From: a bacterium
GTDB taxonomy: Bacteria; Myxococcota_A; UBA9160; UBA4427
NCBI GenBank assembly: GCA_024742285.1
Contig: JANSYR010000026.1
Location: 1-51,052, forward strand
Direction: 5' to 3'
DNA: 51,052 nucleotides
Shown here: positions 41,687 through 50,238 of the stretch, in pieces
Layout of the letters: every line of letters starts with the position of its first letter
Position numbering within the stretch: position 1 is the stretch's first letter
The notes under the pieces: generated by a model
Databases searched by the model: none
What the model was told of the DNA's origin: nothing
Seen by the model: only the letters and a program-made list of their open reading frames with translations
Made by a program: the position numbers and the translations under genes

Positions 41687-42728
41687 TCGGCGTCTCGCTC
41701 GCCGATTTCGACCGCGAAGGACTCTCAGGGTGCGCCCGCGCCACAGCCCGACTTCGCGCCCCGAGTCCTCCGGCCGCGAGCAATGCGAGCGCGCCGCCGA
41801 CGAGCCCGAGGCCGGGAACGTTCGCGGGCGGTTCGAACGCCAGCTCGAACTCCGTTCGCACGGCCGAGGAGTAGCGAAACTCGTCCAGCTCACCGCCGAG
41901 AGCGCGCGTGCTCCCGAGGAGCGTATAGCCGATGAGGATGTCGCCGTTGGCTGCGCCGTCGAAGGGCGTGACGTCCGCCAGACCGGACACGGTCGTGAGC
42001 AGCGTGCCCGGTCGAAGCGGATCCGAACCCGCATCCGTCTCCGCGTCGAGGTAGAAGCGGGCGACGCCGTCGTCCAGACCCGGCGCGTTTCCCTCGTACG
42101 TGACGGCGACGTGGTACCACACGTCCGGTAGGAGCGTCGGAAGCACGTCCGAGAACACCTGCTCCGCCCCACCCGACGAGAAGTAGAGCAATCGGAGCCG
42201 CGTTTCTCCGCTCGGAGATTCCTCGACGAACTGAAGCTGGACCAGCTCGTTGAAGGAGGTGGGCGGCCCGGCCACGGAGTCACTCGTGTGCACGGTGAAG
42301 ACGGTCGCCTGTCCCCCCGCGTCCGGCGCCACGTTGCGCACCCAGGCCTCGGCGGTGAACTCGTCGACCGCGATGAGCGACGCGTCGGTCACGTCGGACG
42401 TGTAGCCGCGAAAGGTGCGATAGGCGTCGGTGGCCGTCAGGGCGCGGCCCAGACCGGACGGTCCCGGTGTGCCGAGAAAGGGGCTCGAACCCCCGCTGTT
42501 TCTCAGATCGAGCTGATTCGTCGATTCGTCGACCACGTAGAAGGGATCGCCGGGGTCGCTGATCGAACCGATCGGCTCTTCGAACGAATACAGCAGATCC
42601 GTGTCCGGGTCCGCGACATAGGGACGCACCTCTGCGTGGACCGCCGCCGTCCAGCCGAAGCTCGCGGTCATCACGAGACACGCCACCCTCGCCCGGGTGT
42701 GGCGCCCGGCAAGCAGCTCGTTGCCCAT
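41619..42728 (-). CDS. secreted LamG/concanavalin-like protein with PEP-CTERM-like tail
   Basis: 369 residues. A signal peptide (RARVACLVMTASFGWTAAVHA) follows the chosen ATG 42728, which has a GAGGGT about 9 nt upstream; other ATGs at 42749, 42776 and 42812 are possible. The central LamG domain is seen in FTAEAWVRNVAPDAGGQAT, WYHVAVTYEGNAPG and LGGELDEFRYSSAV. Near the C-terminus VPGLGLVGGALALLAAGGL then ARSR looks like an exosortase-type sorting tail (short motif, hydrophobic helix, basic end), but 35-40 Ser/Arg/Pro-rich residues follow where such tails normally stop. That extra part overlaps the LLM gene on the other strand. Confidence 0.68.
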   Translation of the reverse strand: MGNELLAGRHTRARVACLVMTASFGWTAAVHAEVRPYVADPDTDLLYSFEEPIGSISDPGDPFYVVDESTNQLDLRNSGGSSPFLGTPGPSGLGRALTATDAYRTFRGYTSDVTDASLIAVDEFTAEAWVRNVAPDAGGQATVFTVHTSDSVAGPPTSFNELVQLQFVEESPSGETRLRLLYFSSGGAEQVFSDVLPTLLPDVWYHVAVTYEGNAPGLDDGVARFYLDAETDAGSDPLRPGTLLTTVSGLADVTPFDGAANGDILIGYTLLGSTRALGGELDEFRYSSAVRTEFELAFEPPANVPGLGLVGGALALLAAGGLGARSRAVARAHPESPSRSKSASETPISRTRSRPAHPDARDPAWSGRR

Positions 42729-42828
42729 GGTCTGCACCCTCGACCGCATGGCGCCCAGCCGCGCCGCGTGCCTCATGATCCGCCGCCCGCTTGCTCTCGT
42801 GGAATTCCGCATCGTCCCGCGCTCCCTC

Positions 42829-43008
42829 GCCACCCCCGAGGGTGGCTCACCGCCGGCGGACGCTTCGTTCGTTCGGTGTCCGCCGCCGTCTCGACGCTGT
42901 CAGATTATTCGGGGAGTCCTGGCGCTGCTTGGCGGAAACGTGGGGATCCGCTGGTTCTTGCGCATCGACGACCAGAACGCGCCCTGGATTCGGTCCACCC
43001 CGGGGTGG
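42829..43008. promoter_or_regulatory. two palindromes sharing the half-site CCACCC/GGGTGG
   Basis: At 42829-42846 GCCACCC and GGGTGGC are separated by 4 nt; at 42995-43008 CCACCCC and GGGGTGG are adjacent. Both lie in the divergent region between the LamG gene and the winged-helix regulator; the second covers the -35 position of the regulator promoter. They may be operators for that regulator. No gene was found in 42729-43030. Confidence 0.45.
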
Positions 43009-43018
43009 CTCGACTTTC

Positions 43019-43024
43019 TATACT
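43019..43024 (+). promoter_or_regulatory. -10 box (TATACT) giving a leaderless regulator mRNA
   Basis: TATACT ends 6 nt before ATG 43031 and no ribosome-binding site is present. The -35 position is occupied by a palindrome rather than a TTGACA-like hexamer, so an activator may be needed. Confidence 0.5.
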
Positions 43025-43030
43025 GGCGTC

Positions 43031-45682
43031 ATGTCGTCGCCGTCGAGCGAGCTGCGCGCCTCACCGCCCCTCCGCCTGAAGCTCGGGGCCTCGGGCGAGT
43101 TCGTCCTCGACCTGCAGAATCTCGAGCTGCGACGGGGGGACGAGGCCGTCGCCCTCGAGCCGCGCCCCTTCGAGCTGCTCGTCTATCTCGTGCAGCATCG
43201 GGATCGGCTGATCGCCAAGGACGAGCTGCTCGACTGCGTCTGGCCGGGGGTAGCGGTCTCCGACACTGCCCTCTCTACCGCCCTCAAGCACGTGCGTCGG
43301 GCGCTCGGGGATCGCGGCAGCGACCCGCACTGGATCGAGTCGCGCAGGGGCCGCGGCTATCGCTTCGTCGCGCCGGCGGCGGCGCTCGGCAGCGCGGACG
43401 ACGAGACCCCCACCGTGGATCGCGATCGGTCGTTCGGGCGGAAACCCGAGCTCGAGACGCTTCACGCGGCCATGCGCTCGGCGGTCGACGGTCAGGGGCG
43501 GATGGTGCTGCTCTCGGGCGAGCCGGGGATCGGCAAATCGTTCCTCATCGAGCGCCTGCTCGAAGCCACCCCGTCCGAGGACATTCATCTCCTGCGCGGC
43601 TGGGGGCGAACCGGCCTCGAGGAGCGGCCCCTGTCATTCTGGGAGCCGATCGCGCGAGCCGATCTCGCAATCGACCGGGAAGCCGGTGACACCGCGTCCG
43701 CGGCTGCGCGGGACGCGCTCGAGCAACTCGTCTCGGGGCAGCTCGACCCGGACGATCTCGCGAGCCGGAACGCGGTGGAGACCGCGCTCGTCGAGGCCGT
43801 GCAGCGCTTCGCCCGGCGTCGACCGACGGTATTGGTCTTCGAGGACGTCGATCTCGTCGACCGCGTCTCCCTTCGCGTGCTCGAGCGGATCCTGCCCGAG
43901 CTGCCCGACGGCTCCTGCCTGGTGATCGGCACGCTGCGGACGTCGCGTCCGCGCGCTTCGGATCCGATCGCTTCCACCCTCGCGAACCTCCACCGTCATC
44001 CGTGGTGCGCACTGCTACGCCTCGACGGACTCGACGCCGATGCGATCCGGACGTTGGCGGAGCCTCTCGGCCTCGAGTCGCCGAGCGAAGCGCTCGTCGA
44101 TCGGCTGCGAGAGCGGACCGCCGGCAATCCCTTCCAGCTTGGCGCGCTGATCTCGGATCCGCGCGGTCTCGCCGTCGCGCTCGAGGACCAGACGCCGCCC
44201 GACGCGGTCCGAGACGAAGTGCGCGGTCGACTGGCCTCGCTCGGACCCGCCCGAACCGAGATCCTCGGCGCCGCCGCGACGGGGAGTGAATCGGTGGGGG
44301 CGGAGTACGTCGCGTTCGCCGCCAAGTGTCCCGTCGACGCGGCAAGGGATTCGCTCGCCGCGGCGGATCGCTCCCTGCTCGGCCGCCTCGCGCCGGACGG
44401 CGACTTCCTCTTCGCGTCGCCGCTCGTGCGGGAAGCGATCTACGCCGAGCTGCCCCCGGATCGCCGCGTCGAGATCCACCGCCGCGTGGGTCACCACCTC
44501 GAGGACCCGTCCGCGGACACCGACCCGCTCGCTTGGATGCAGGACGGGGACGACCAGAGTCAGGACTGGCGCGACACCTCTTTCCTGCACGTGCGACGGG
44601 GCTTCGACGCGCTGGGTCACCTCGACGACGGTCGCACACGAGACCAGTTCGAGATCGAGCTGCACATGACGCTGGCGCGCGCCATGGCCCGCTCCCAGGG
44701 CTGGGGCGGCGAGACCCTCGCCGCCTGGCAGCGAGCGGGAGAGCTCTGTGCGCGCCACGGGGAGGCGCGGCGCGAGGGCATCGTCCGCTTCGGTCTCGCG
44801 GCCGGCCTGCTGAGCCTCGGGCGGATGGAAGAGGCCCTGCACCGCTACGACGAGATCCTGGTGCTGGGAGACCGCGCGGACGACCGCATGCTCCAGGTGG
44901 CGGGCTGCGTGCGGGCGGGTCCGCTGCTCTATCTCGGCCGCGCCGCGGAGAGCGTCGCCAACGCGCGGAACGGCCTCGGGCTGGTCCTCCCGAGCGACGA
45001 TTTCGGCGCGTCGGGATTCTCCGAGGACTGTCATGTGACCCTGCGACAGTGGCTCGGATGGTCGTCGTGGTTCACGGGAGAGACCGACGCCGGCCGGGCA
45101 GCGCTCGCCGAGGCGGTCGCGCTCGCGCGGGGCCGTGACTCCTTCGCACTCGCCTACTCCCTGATGTGGAGCGCCGTCTTCGAGGTGCTCTGCGAGCAAT
45201 GGCAGGCCGCCGCTCGACTCGCGAGCGAGTCTCTCGAGGTCGCGACGAGCGAGCGCTACGCGGTCGTCGACTCCGTGGCGCGGATGGTGGTCGCCATGAC
45301 GGAAGGCATGTGCGGAGACGCCGCGCAGGCGGCACGATCCGCGCAGGTCTTCGCGGCCGCGCTCGGGGGGATGGGCGACTCCGGGAACCGGTCCGGCGCG
45401 CCCCTGATGATGGCCTGCCTCGCCCGCGTGCAGATCCGGGCCGGCCTCGACGACGATGCGTCCCGGACGATCGCGCTCGGCCTCGCGCTCGCGAAGGAGA
45501 CCGGACGTTTCGTCGACGCCGAGCTGCTGCGGCTCGATGCCGAGCTGGCGGAACGGCGCGGCGAGCCGTCGGCCGGTCGGGACCGACTCGAACAGGCGCT
45601 CGCGCTCGCACAGGCGCAGGGGGCGGTGGCGCTCGAACGACGGGTCGCGGCCTCGATGCGTGCAAGCGAGAGCCGGGCGTAG
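43031..45682 (+). CDS. winged-helix (OmpR/CadC-type) regulator with STAND/AAA ATPase and TPR region
   Basis: 883 residues. Residues of about 20-115 are a Trans_reg_C DNA-binding domain (EPRPFELLVYLVQHRDRLIA, LDCVWPGVAVSDTALSTALK, IESRRGRGYRFVA). An AAA_16-like NTPase follows with Walker A LLSGEPGIGKSFLIERLLEA near 163 and Walker B VLVFEDVDLVD near 270. The second half is helical, TPR-like (AGLLSLGRMEEALHRYDEIL). No membrane segment is seen. Such proteins act as ATP-dependent scaffold regulators whose repeat region senses a ligand or partner. It lies between two genes for secreted, tail-sorted proteins and may control them. Confidence 0.82.
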   Translation: MSSPSSELRASPPLRLKLGASGEFVLDLQNLELRRGDEAVALEPRPFELLVYLVQHRDRLIAKDELLDCVWPGVAVSDTALSTALKHVRRALGDRGSDPHWIESRRGRGYRFVAPAAALGSADDETPTVDRDRSFGRKPELETLHAAMRSAVDGQGRMVLLSGEPGIGKSFLIERLLEATPSEDIHLLRGWGRTGLEERPLSFWEPIARADLAIDREAGDTASAAARDALEQLVSGQLDPDDLASRNAVETALVEAVQRFARRRPTVLVFEDVDLVDRVSLRVLERILPELPDGSCLVIGTLRTSRPRASDPIASTLANLHRHPWCALLRLDGLDADAIRTLAEPLGLESPSEALVDRLRERTAGNPFQLGALISDPRGLAVALEDQTPPDAVRDEVRGRLASLGPARTEILGAAATGSESVGAEYVAFAAKCPVDAARDSLAAADRSLLGRLAPDGDFLFASPLVREAIYAELPPDRRVEIHRRVGHHLEDPSADTDPLAWMQDGDDQSQDWRDTSFLHVRRGFDALGHLDDGRTRDQFEIELHMTLARAMARSQGWGGETLAAWQRAGELCARHGEARREGIVRFGLAAGLLSLGRMEEALHRYDEILVLGDRADDRMLQVAGCVRAGPLLYLGRAAESVANARNGLGLVLPSDDFGASGFSEDCHVTLRQWLGWSSWFTGETDAGRAALAEAVALARGRDSFALAYSLMWSAVFEVLCEQWQAAARLASESLEVATSERYAVVDSVARMVVAMTEGMCGDAAQAARSAQVFAAALGGMGDSGNRSGAPLMMACLARVQIRAGLDDDASRTIALGLALAKETGRFVDAELLRLDAELAERRGEPSAGRDRLEQALALAQAQGAVALERRVAASMRASESRA

Positions 45683-45951
45683 CCACACGACGCGGTGGCG
45701 AACGACCGATTCGAGCTGCGTTTCGGGCAACGGTGACACGAGGCAGTTCGTCCGGAATGCCTGCCGGGCCGAGCAGGTCGCATGCGGGGAACCGGCCGCC
45801 ACGAAGGGGTGGGGGCGTGCCTCCCCGCTTCGGGAGTTTCGATCGAGATCTCGCGCCGTCTCCTTCTCTCTGGCGGTGCTTGCGCGTCTTCCGGTCGCGC
45901 GCATCGTCGTCCTCGCGCCAGTGAGGTCGGCGATCGTCACCCCGTCGGCAA
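45683..45951. other. 269-bp intergenic region without a recognised feature
   Basis: Between the regulator and the end of the FG-GAP gene, which converge. No reading frame with family resemblance, strong hairpin or T-tract was found. Confidence 0.5.
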
Positions 45952-48900
45952 TCACCGCCAGCGCGCAAACGCCGCGAGCAGGAGCGCGCCGGCGACGAGC
46001 AGGGATCCGGTCCCGGGCTCGGGCAGATCCACGACGCGCGGGAGTGCGCCCGGCCCGGGACCGCGGCGGAGCGCGACCTGCGTTCCCACGTACTCCGCGA
46101 CTGTGCCGTCGGCGAGCGGGCGGATCCGCAAGGCGATCGGGTCCGCGGCGCTCGCTGCGGCGCCGAGCGTGGCGATGACGAAGAACCGACCGCCGGCGCC
46201 GGCGGCGAGTCGCGCCTCGGGCGCTCCGTCGTCGAGCGCGATCGTCTGGACGCCGTTCACCAGAGAGAACGCGACGACGTCCCCGACCCGGGCGTCGAGG
46301 CCGACCTCGAAGGCGCCCGAGCCGTCGTCGCGGTAGACGTCGAGGCGATCGATCAGCGCGCTCGCTTCGGCGACGGTGAGCGCCGGCGTCGGCTCGACGT
46401 CCACGCTCGTTCGCGGAGCACGCTCGAGCCGCAGCGCGATCGAAGCGACCTCGAGGTCGGGATCGCCGGCCTCTCCCTCGTGCTGGAAGTCGAGGGTGAG
46501 CAGCTCGATCACCTCGGCGTCTCCGGCGGTCGCGGGCGCCACGTTCGTCGTCGCCATCGAGTACTGGCCGGCTCGACTCGGCCTCCAACGGATCCCCCTG
46601 TCGAGCGGGGGCGCCGCGTAGATCAGGTCGGGGTTGCCGTCCCGGTCGAGGTCGGTCGAGGCGATCGCCTCGACGCCGCCCGCGTTGCGCGTGAGCTCCT
46701 CAGCGGGTGCGAAGCTGCCGAGGCCGTCGGTGTTCTCGAGCCAGGAGACCGTGCCGCTCGCGCTCGAGGACACCAGCAGATCGAGGTCGCCGTCGACGTC
46801 GAAGTCGGTCGCGACGAGCTGGCCGGCAGCGCCCGCGATCGGCGTGATCGACTGCGCCGGTCCGAAGGTCGCCTGTCCGTCCGTGTTCTCGTACCACGCC
46901 AGCTCCGTCGAGCCCGTCGCGGCGACGTCGGGGTCGCCGTCGCCGTCGAAATCGGCGACGGCGAGCGCCCAGGCCTCGTCGAGGTTGGTCGTCACCGTGC
47001 GAATCCCGAAGCCGCCCAGGCCGTCGATGTTCTCGTACCAGTCGACCGTGTCGTCGTCGGGCGACGTCGAGAGCACGTCGAGGTCGCCGTCGCCGTCGAG
47101 GTCCGCCGCTGCGACGGTTCGGACCGACCCGGCGCCGCCCGAGATGACCCGTCGGACACCGAAGCTGCCGAGCCCGTCCGTGTTTTCGTACCAGGCCACC
47201 ACGTCGTCCAGGGCGGATCCGACGATCACGTCGACGTCGCCGTCACGATCGACGTCCGCAGGCTCGAGCGTTCGCGCGCCGTCCGCGACCGTCGTCACGA
47301 CCTGCGGCGACGTGTCATAGAGCCGGGATCCGGCGATGTTCTCGTACCAGACGACCGTGTCGTCGTCGGCCGTCGCGGCGAGGAAGTCGAGGTCGCCGTC
47401 GCCGTCGATGTCGGCCGCTCGCACGGCGCTCGGGCCGAAAGCCGTGAACGTCAGGGTCTCGCCGGTCCAGCTCCAGTCCTCGCCCTGCGGGTTGCCGTAC
47501 CAACGTAGGGTGCCCCCCAGTGTGGACGCGGTGAGCACGTCGTCGTCGCCGTCGCCATCGAGGTCGCCGATGTCGAGCGCGTCGGTCGGCAGGCTCTGCG
47601 AGCCGGCGATCGTCGGAGCCCGGATCGCGGGCGATTCGGTTTCGCGGATCTCGTACCAGGCGAGCTCGGAGTAGGCGTCGGCGCCGCTTCCGAGCTGGAA
47701 CGCCGTGAGGGCGTCGATGTCGCCGTCGCCGTCCATGTCGGCCGGAAAGGCGGCGTTGCGTCCCTGGCGGCCCCCTTCGACGACGCGCGCCTCCGCGAAC
47801 GAGCCCAGGCCGTCGACGTTCTCGAACCAGATCGCGGCACCGTTGGACTCACGGGTCGCGAGGAAGTCGACGTCCCCATCCGCGTCCAGGTCCGCAGCCT
47901 CGAGACCCGTGACGGCAAAGGTGGGGCCGTCGCCCGGGGTGACCGGATGGGTCGCGCCGAACGTGCCCTGACCGTCGGTGTTCTCGTGCCAGTCGACCCT
48001 GCCCGGCGACGTGATGCTGAGCGAAGCGACGTCGAGGTCCCCGTCGCCATCGTAGTCGGCGGCGAGCCCGAACAGCACACTGACGATCGCGCCGGGCGAC
48101 ACCGGTTGGGGCGCGCCGAAGCTCCCTTCGCTGTCGGTGTTCTCGTACCAGAAGAGCTCGGTCGGTCCGCCGAATCCCGGGTAGTGGCTCGCGATCACGT
48201 CGAGGTCGCCGTCGGCGTCGAGATCGGCACAGGAGGGGCCGCCGGTTCCCCAGTGCCCTCCGGCGCTGCTCGTGATGATCCGCTGGACCCAGGCCCCCCC
48301 GGCGAAGTCCGCGTTCTCGTACCAGTAGATCGTCTGCGCGTTCGAGGACGCGACGACATCGACGTCCGTGTCGCCGTCGAGGTCGGCGGCGCAGACCCGA
48401 TTCGTGTGGGGAACGAGATCCGAGACCGTCCGGACCGAGCCGAAGGTGCCCGCGCCGTCCTCGTTCTCGTACCAGAGGATCTCGCCCGAGGGCTGGAGCG
48501 TCGCGAGCAGGTCGAGGTCACGGTCGAGATCCATGTCGACCACGACGACGTGGGCGAACAGCTCTTGTGCCGCTGTCGTCGCGACGGCCTGCTCGACGCC
48601 CATCCCGCCGCGGCCGTCGAGGTTGGGGTACCAGGCGAGCGTGGATCGAAGCTCGTTGGTGGAAGGGTCGCGATATCTGCGAACGACGACGCCGTCGGTG
48701 TCGCCGTCCGCGTCCAGGTCGCCCGCCGCGAGCCGAACGCCTTCGGAGAACGACTTCGGATCCCACCGCTCGCCCGCTCGCCCGAACGCCACGCGGCGGC
48801 CGATCGATTCGTTGGCCAGCCACACGACGTCGCCGCCGAGTCGGGCCGAGCCGAGCACGTCCGCGTCGCCGTCGCCGTCGAGGTCGGCCACGCGCACGTC

Positions 48901-49959
48901 GATCGCGCCGTCGACGGCGGTCGAGAGGACGAGCGGTCCCGCGAAGGTGCCGTCGCCGTCGGTGTTCTCGAACCACGCGAGGCGGTCCTGACCGAACTCG
49001 GCGGCGACCAGGTCGAGGTCTCCGTCCTGGTCCAGATCGGCGGCCATGGCGGACTGCGGCGCGAGGCTCCCGGGCATGCTCTGCGCGGTACCGAAGCTGC
49101 CGTCGCCGTCGAGATTCTCGTACCACGCCAGCCGATCGCCCGAGCCGGCGCTGCCCACGGCGTCCAGATCGCCGTCCCCGTCCACGTCGACGGCGCCCAC
49201 CGCGCGCGCCGAGTTCGCCCCGGTCGTGATCGTCCCGCCCAGCGCGAAGCTGCCCGCCCCGTCGAGGTTCTCGTACCAGGCGTGGGTAGCGTCCTGGGAC
49301 GACGAGACCAGCACGTCGAGGTCGCCGTCGCCGTCCACGTCCGCGGGCTCGGCCCAGATCGGATCATTCGGACCCGAGGCGACCGGCACGCCGGCCGCGA
49401 AGTTGCCGAGACCGTCGGTATTCGCATACCAGAAGACCGCGTCCGAGCCGCGGGCGGTCGCCACCACGTCGAGGTCGCCGTCGCCGTCGACGTCCGCGGC
49501 GGCCACGAAGCGGGGGCCGTTCACCGAGGCCACCACCGTCTGCGCGGGTCCGAAGGTGCCATCACCGTCTGTGTTCTCGTACCAGAGAACGGTGTCTGCG
49601 ATTTCCGCGCCCACCAGCACGTCGAGGTCTCCGTCGCCGTCGAGATCAGCGGCCGCCACGCCCCAGGCGCCGTCGGCCAGGGCCGAGAGGGCCCGCTCCG
49701 GCCCGAAGAGTCCGGCTCCGTCGACGTTCTCGAACCAGGCCACCGTGTCGTCGCCGGAAGCGGTCGTCAGGACGTCGAGGTCACCGTCGCCGTCGAGGTC
49801 CGCGGGCACGGCCTGCGCCGGCTGCGTGGCGGTCGCGGTGATCGACTGATCGCCACCGAAGACCGTCGCGGCGGCGACTCCCTGCGGTCCGAGCCCCAGG
49901 AGTCCCAGGGGTAGCGCGAGGACGAAGAAAATCGTGTGAACACGGTAGAAGCGAGGCAT
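45952..49959 (-). CDS. large secreted FG-GAP/VCBS repeat protein with PEP-CTERM tail
   Basis: 1335 residues. Signal peptide at the N-terminus (TIFFVLALPLGLLGLGPQGV then AAA). Residues of about 50-1115 contain 21 copies of a ~50-residue repeat with a Ca-binding loop of the type DLDGDGDLDVL, followed by WYENTDGxGxF, as in FG-GAP beta-propeller blades. A separate domain of about 180 residues with DFQHEGEAGDPDLEVASIAL follows. The C-terminus LPEPGTGSLLVAGALLLAAF then ARWR is a standard PEP-CTERM sorting tail for an exosortase. Start ATG 49959 has AGGAGG upstream. It is probably exported and surface- or matrix-associated and needs calcium. No exosortase gene is in the window. Confidence 0.9.
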   Translation of the reverse strand: MPRFYRVHTIFFVLALPLGLLGLGPQGVAAATVFGGDQSITATATQPAQAVPADLDGDGDLDVLTTASGDDTVAWFENVDGAGLFGPERALSALADGAWGVAAADLDGDGDLDVLVGAEIADTVLWYENTDGDGTFGPAQTVVASVNGPRFVAAADVDGDGDLDVVATARGSDAVFWYANTDGLGNFAAGVPVASGPNDPIWAEPADVDGDGDLDVLVSSSQDATHAWYENLDGAGSFALGGTITTGANSARAVGAVDVDGDGDLDAVGSAGSGDRLAWYENLDGDGSFGTAQSMPGSLAPQSAMAADLDQDGDLDLVAAEFGQDRLAWFENTDGDGTFAGPLVLSTAVDGAIDVRVADLDGDGDADVLGSARLGGDVVWLANESIGRRVAFGRAGERWDPKSFSEGVRLAAGDLDADGDTDGVVVRRYRDPSTNELRSTLAWYPNLDGRGGMGVEQAVATTAAQELFAHVVVVDMDLDRDLDLLATLQPSGEILWYENEDGAGTFGSVRTVSDLVPHTNRVCAADLDGDTDVDVVASSNAQTIYWYENADFAGGAWVQRIITSSAGGHWGTGGPSCADLDADGDLDVIASHYPGFGGPTELFWYENTDSEGSFGAPQPVSPGAIVSVLFGLAADYDGDGDLDVASLSITSPGRVDWHENTDGQGTFGATHPVTPGDGPTFAVTGLEAADLDADGDVDFLATRESNGAAIWFENVDGLGSFAEARVVEGGRQGRNAAFPADMDGDGDIDALTAFQLGSGADAYSELAWYEIRETESPAIRAPTIAGSQSLPTDALDIGDLDGDGDDDVLTASTLGGTLRWYGNPQGEDWSWTGETLTFTAFGPSAVRAADIDGDGDLDFLAATADDDTVVWYENIAGSRLYDTSPQVVTTVADGARTLEPADVDRDGDVDVIVGSALDDVVAWYENTDGLGSFGVRRVISGGAGSVRTVAAADLDGDGDLDVLSTSPDDDTVDWYENIDGLGGFGIRTVTTNLDEAWALAVADFDGDGDPDVAATGSTELAWYENTDGQATFGPAQSITPIAGAAGQLVATDFDVDGDLDLLVSSSASGTVSWLENTDGLGSFAPAEELTRNAGGVEAIASTDLDRDGNPDLIYAAPPLDRGIRWRPSRAGQYSMATTNVAPATAGDAEVIELLTLDFQHEGEAGDPDLEVASIALRLERAPRTSVDVEPTPALTVAEASALIDRLDVYRDDGSGAFEVGLDARVGDVVAFSLVNGVQTIALDDGAPEARLAAGAGGRFFVIATLGAAASAADPIALRIRPLADGTVAEYVGTQVALRRGPGPGALPRVVDLPEPGTGSLLVAGALLLAAFARWR
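46620..49810 (-). repeat. 21 degenerate ~150-bp coding repeats of the FG-GAP protein
   Basis: The repeats recur as GTCGAGGTCGCCGTC-like blocks on the plus strand, each the reverse complement of an Asp-Gly-rich Ca-binding loop. I count 21 such loops; several are degenerate (for example DMDLDRDLDLL and DLDRDGNPDL). They are coding and not spacer-repeat structures. Confidence 0.8.
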
Positions 49960-50238
49960 GCGTGTTCCTCCTGAAACACACCTAACCCAGCGCCGACTCC
50001 CGATCTTGTGGGGAACGTGGTGATTGGGTGGTTGTTCGGGAACCTCTCTATGCGGAGCGCGCGGATCTCATCGCCCATGCGGTCGTCGACGACTCCGTAG
50101 ACGAGTCGGCCCTTCCGTTCGTTCGCCCCGCTGGGACGAACGGGCCGGTCAAGGGCCCGATCCGTGAGACGTGGACCGATGATTGCGCCTCACCTGACCA
50201 GACTCGCCCGGAACGCGACGTCTCCCCCCCCGAACTCC
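49960..50238. other. 279-bp intergenic region before the transposase-like gene
   Basis: It holds the upstream region of the FG-GAP gene and the 3' flank of the transposase-like gene. A run of eight C (50222-50229) is present. No terminal inverted repeat of an insertion sequence could be identified with only one end of the element visible. Confidence 0.4.

Noticed and set aside
44015-46588. 857-codon minus-strand frame opposite the STAND regulator
   Set aside because: Antisense shadow; the plus-strand gene has Walker and winged-helix motifs, the minus frame only Arg/Glu-rich low complexity.
46620-49810. Regular repeats that could suggest a CRISPR array
   Set aside because: Repeat units are about 150 bp, degenerate and in frame with protein repeats; there are no uniform spacers.
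47947-49914. Long plus-strand frame antisense to the FG-GAP gene
   Set aside because: Mirror of the Asp-Gly repeats on the other strand (reads as repeated Val-Glu-Val-Ala-Val); the minus frame has signal peptide, repeats and PEP-CTERM tail.
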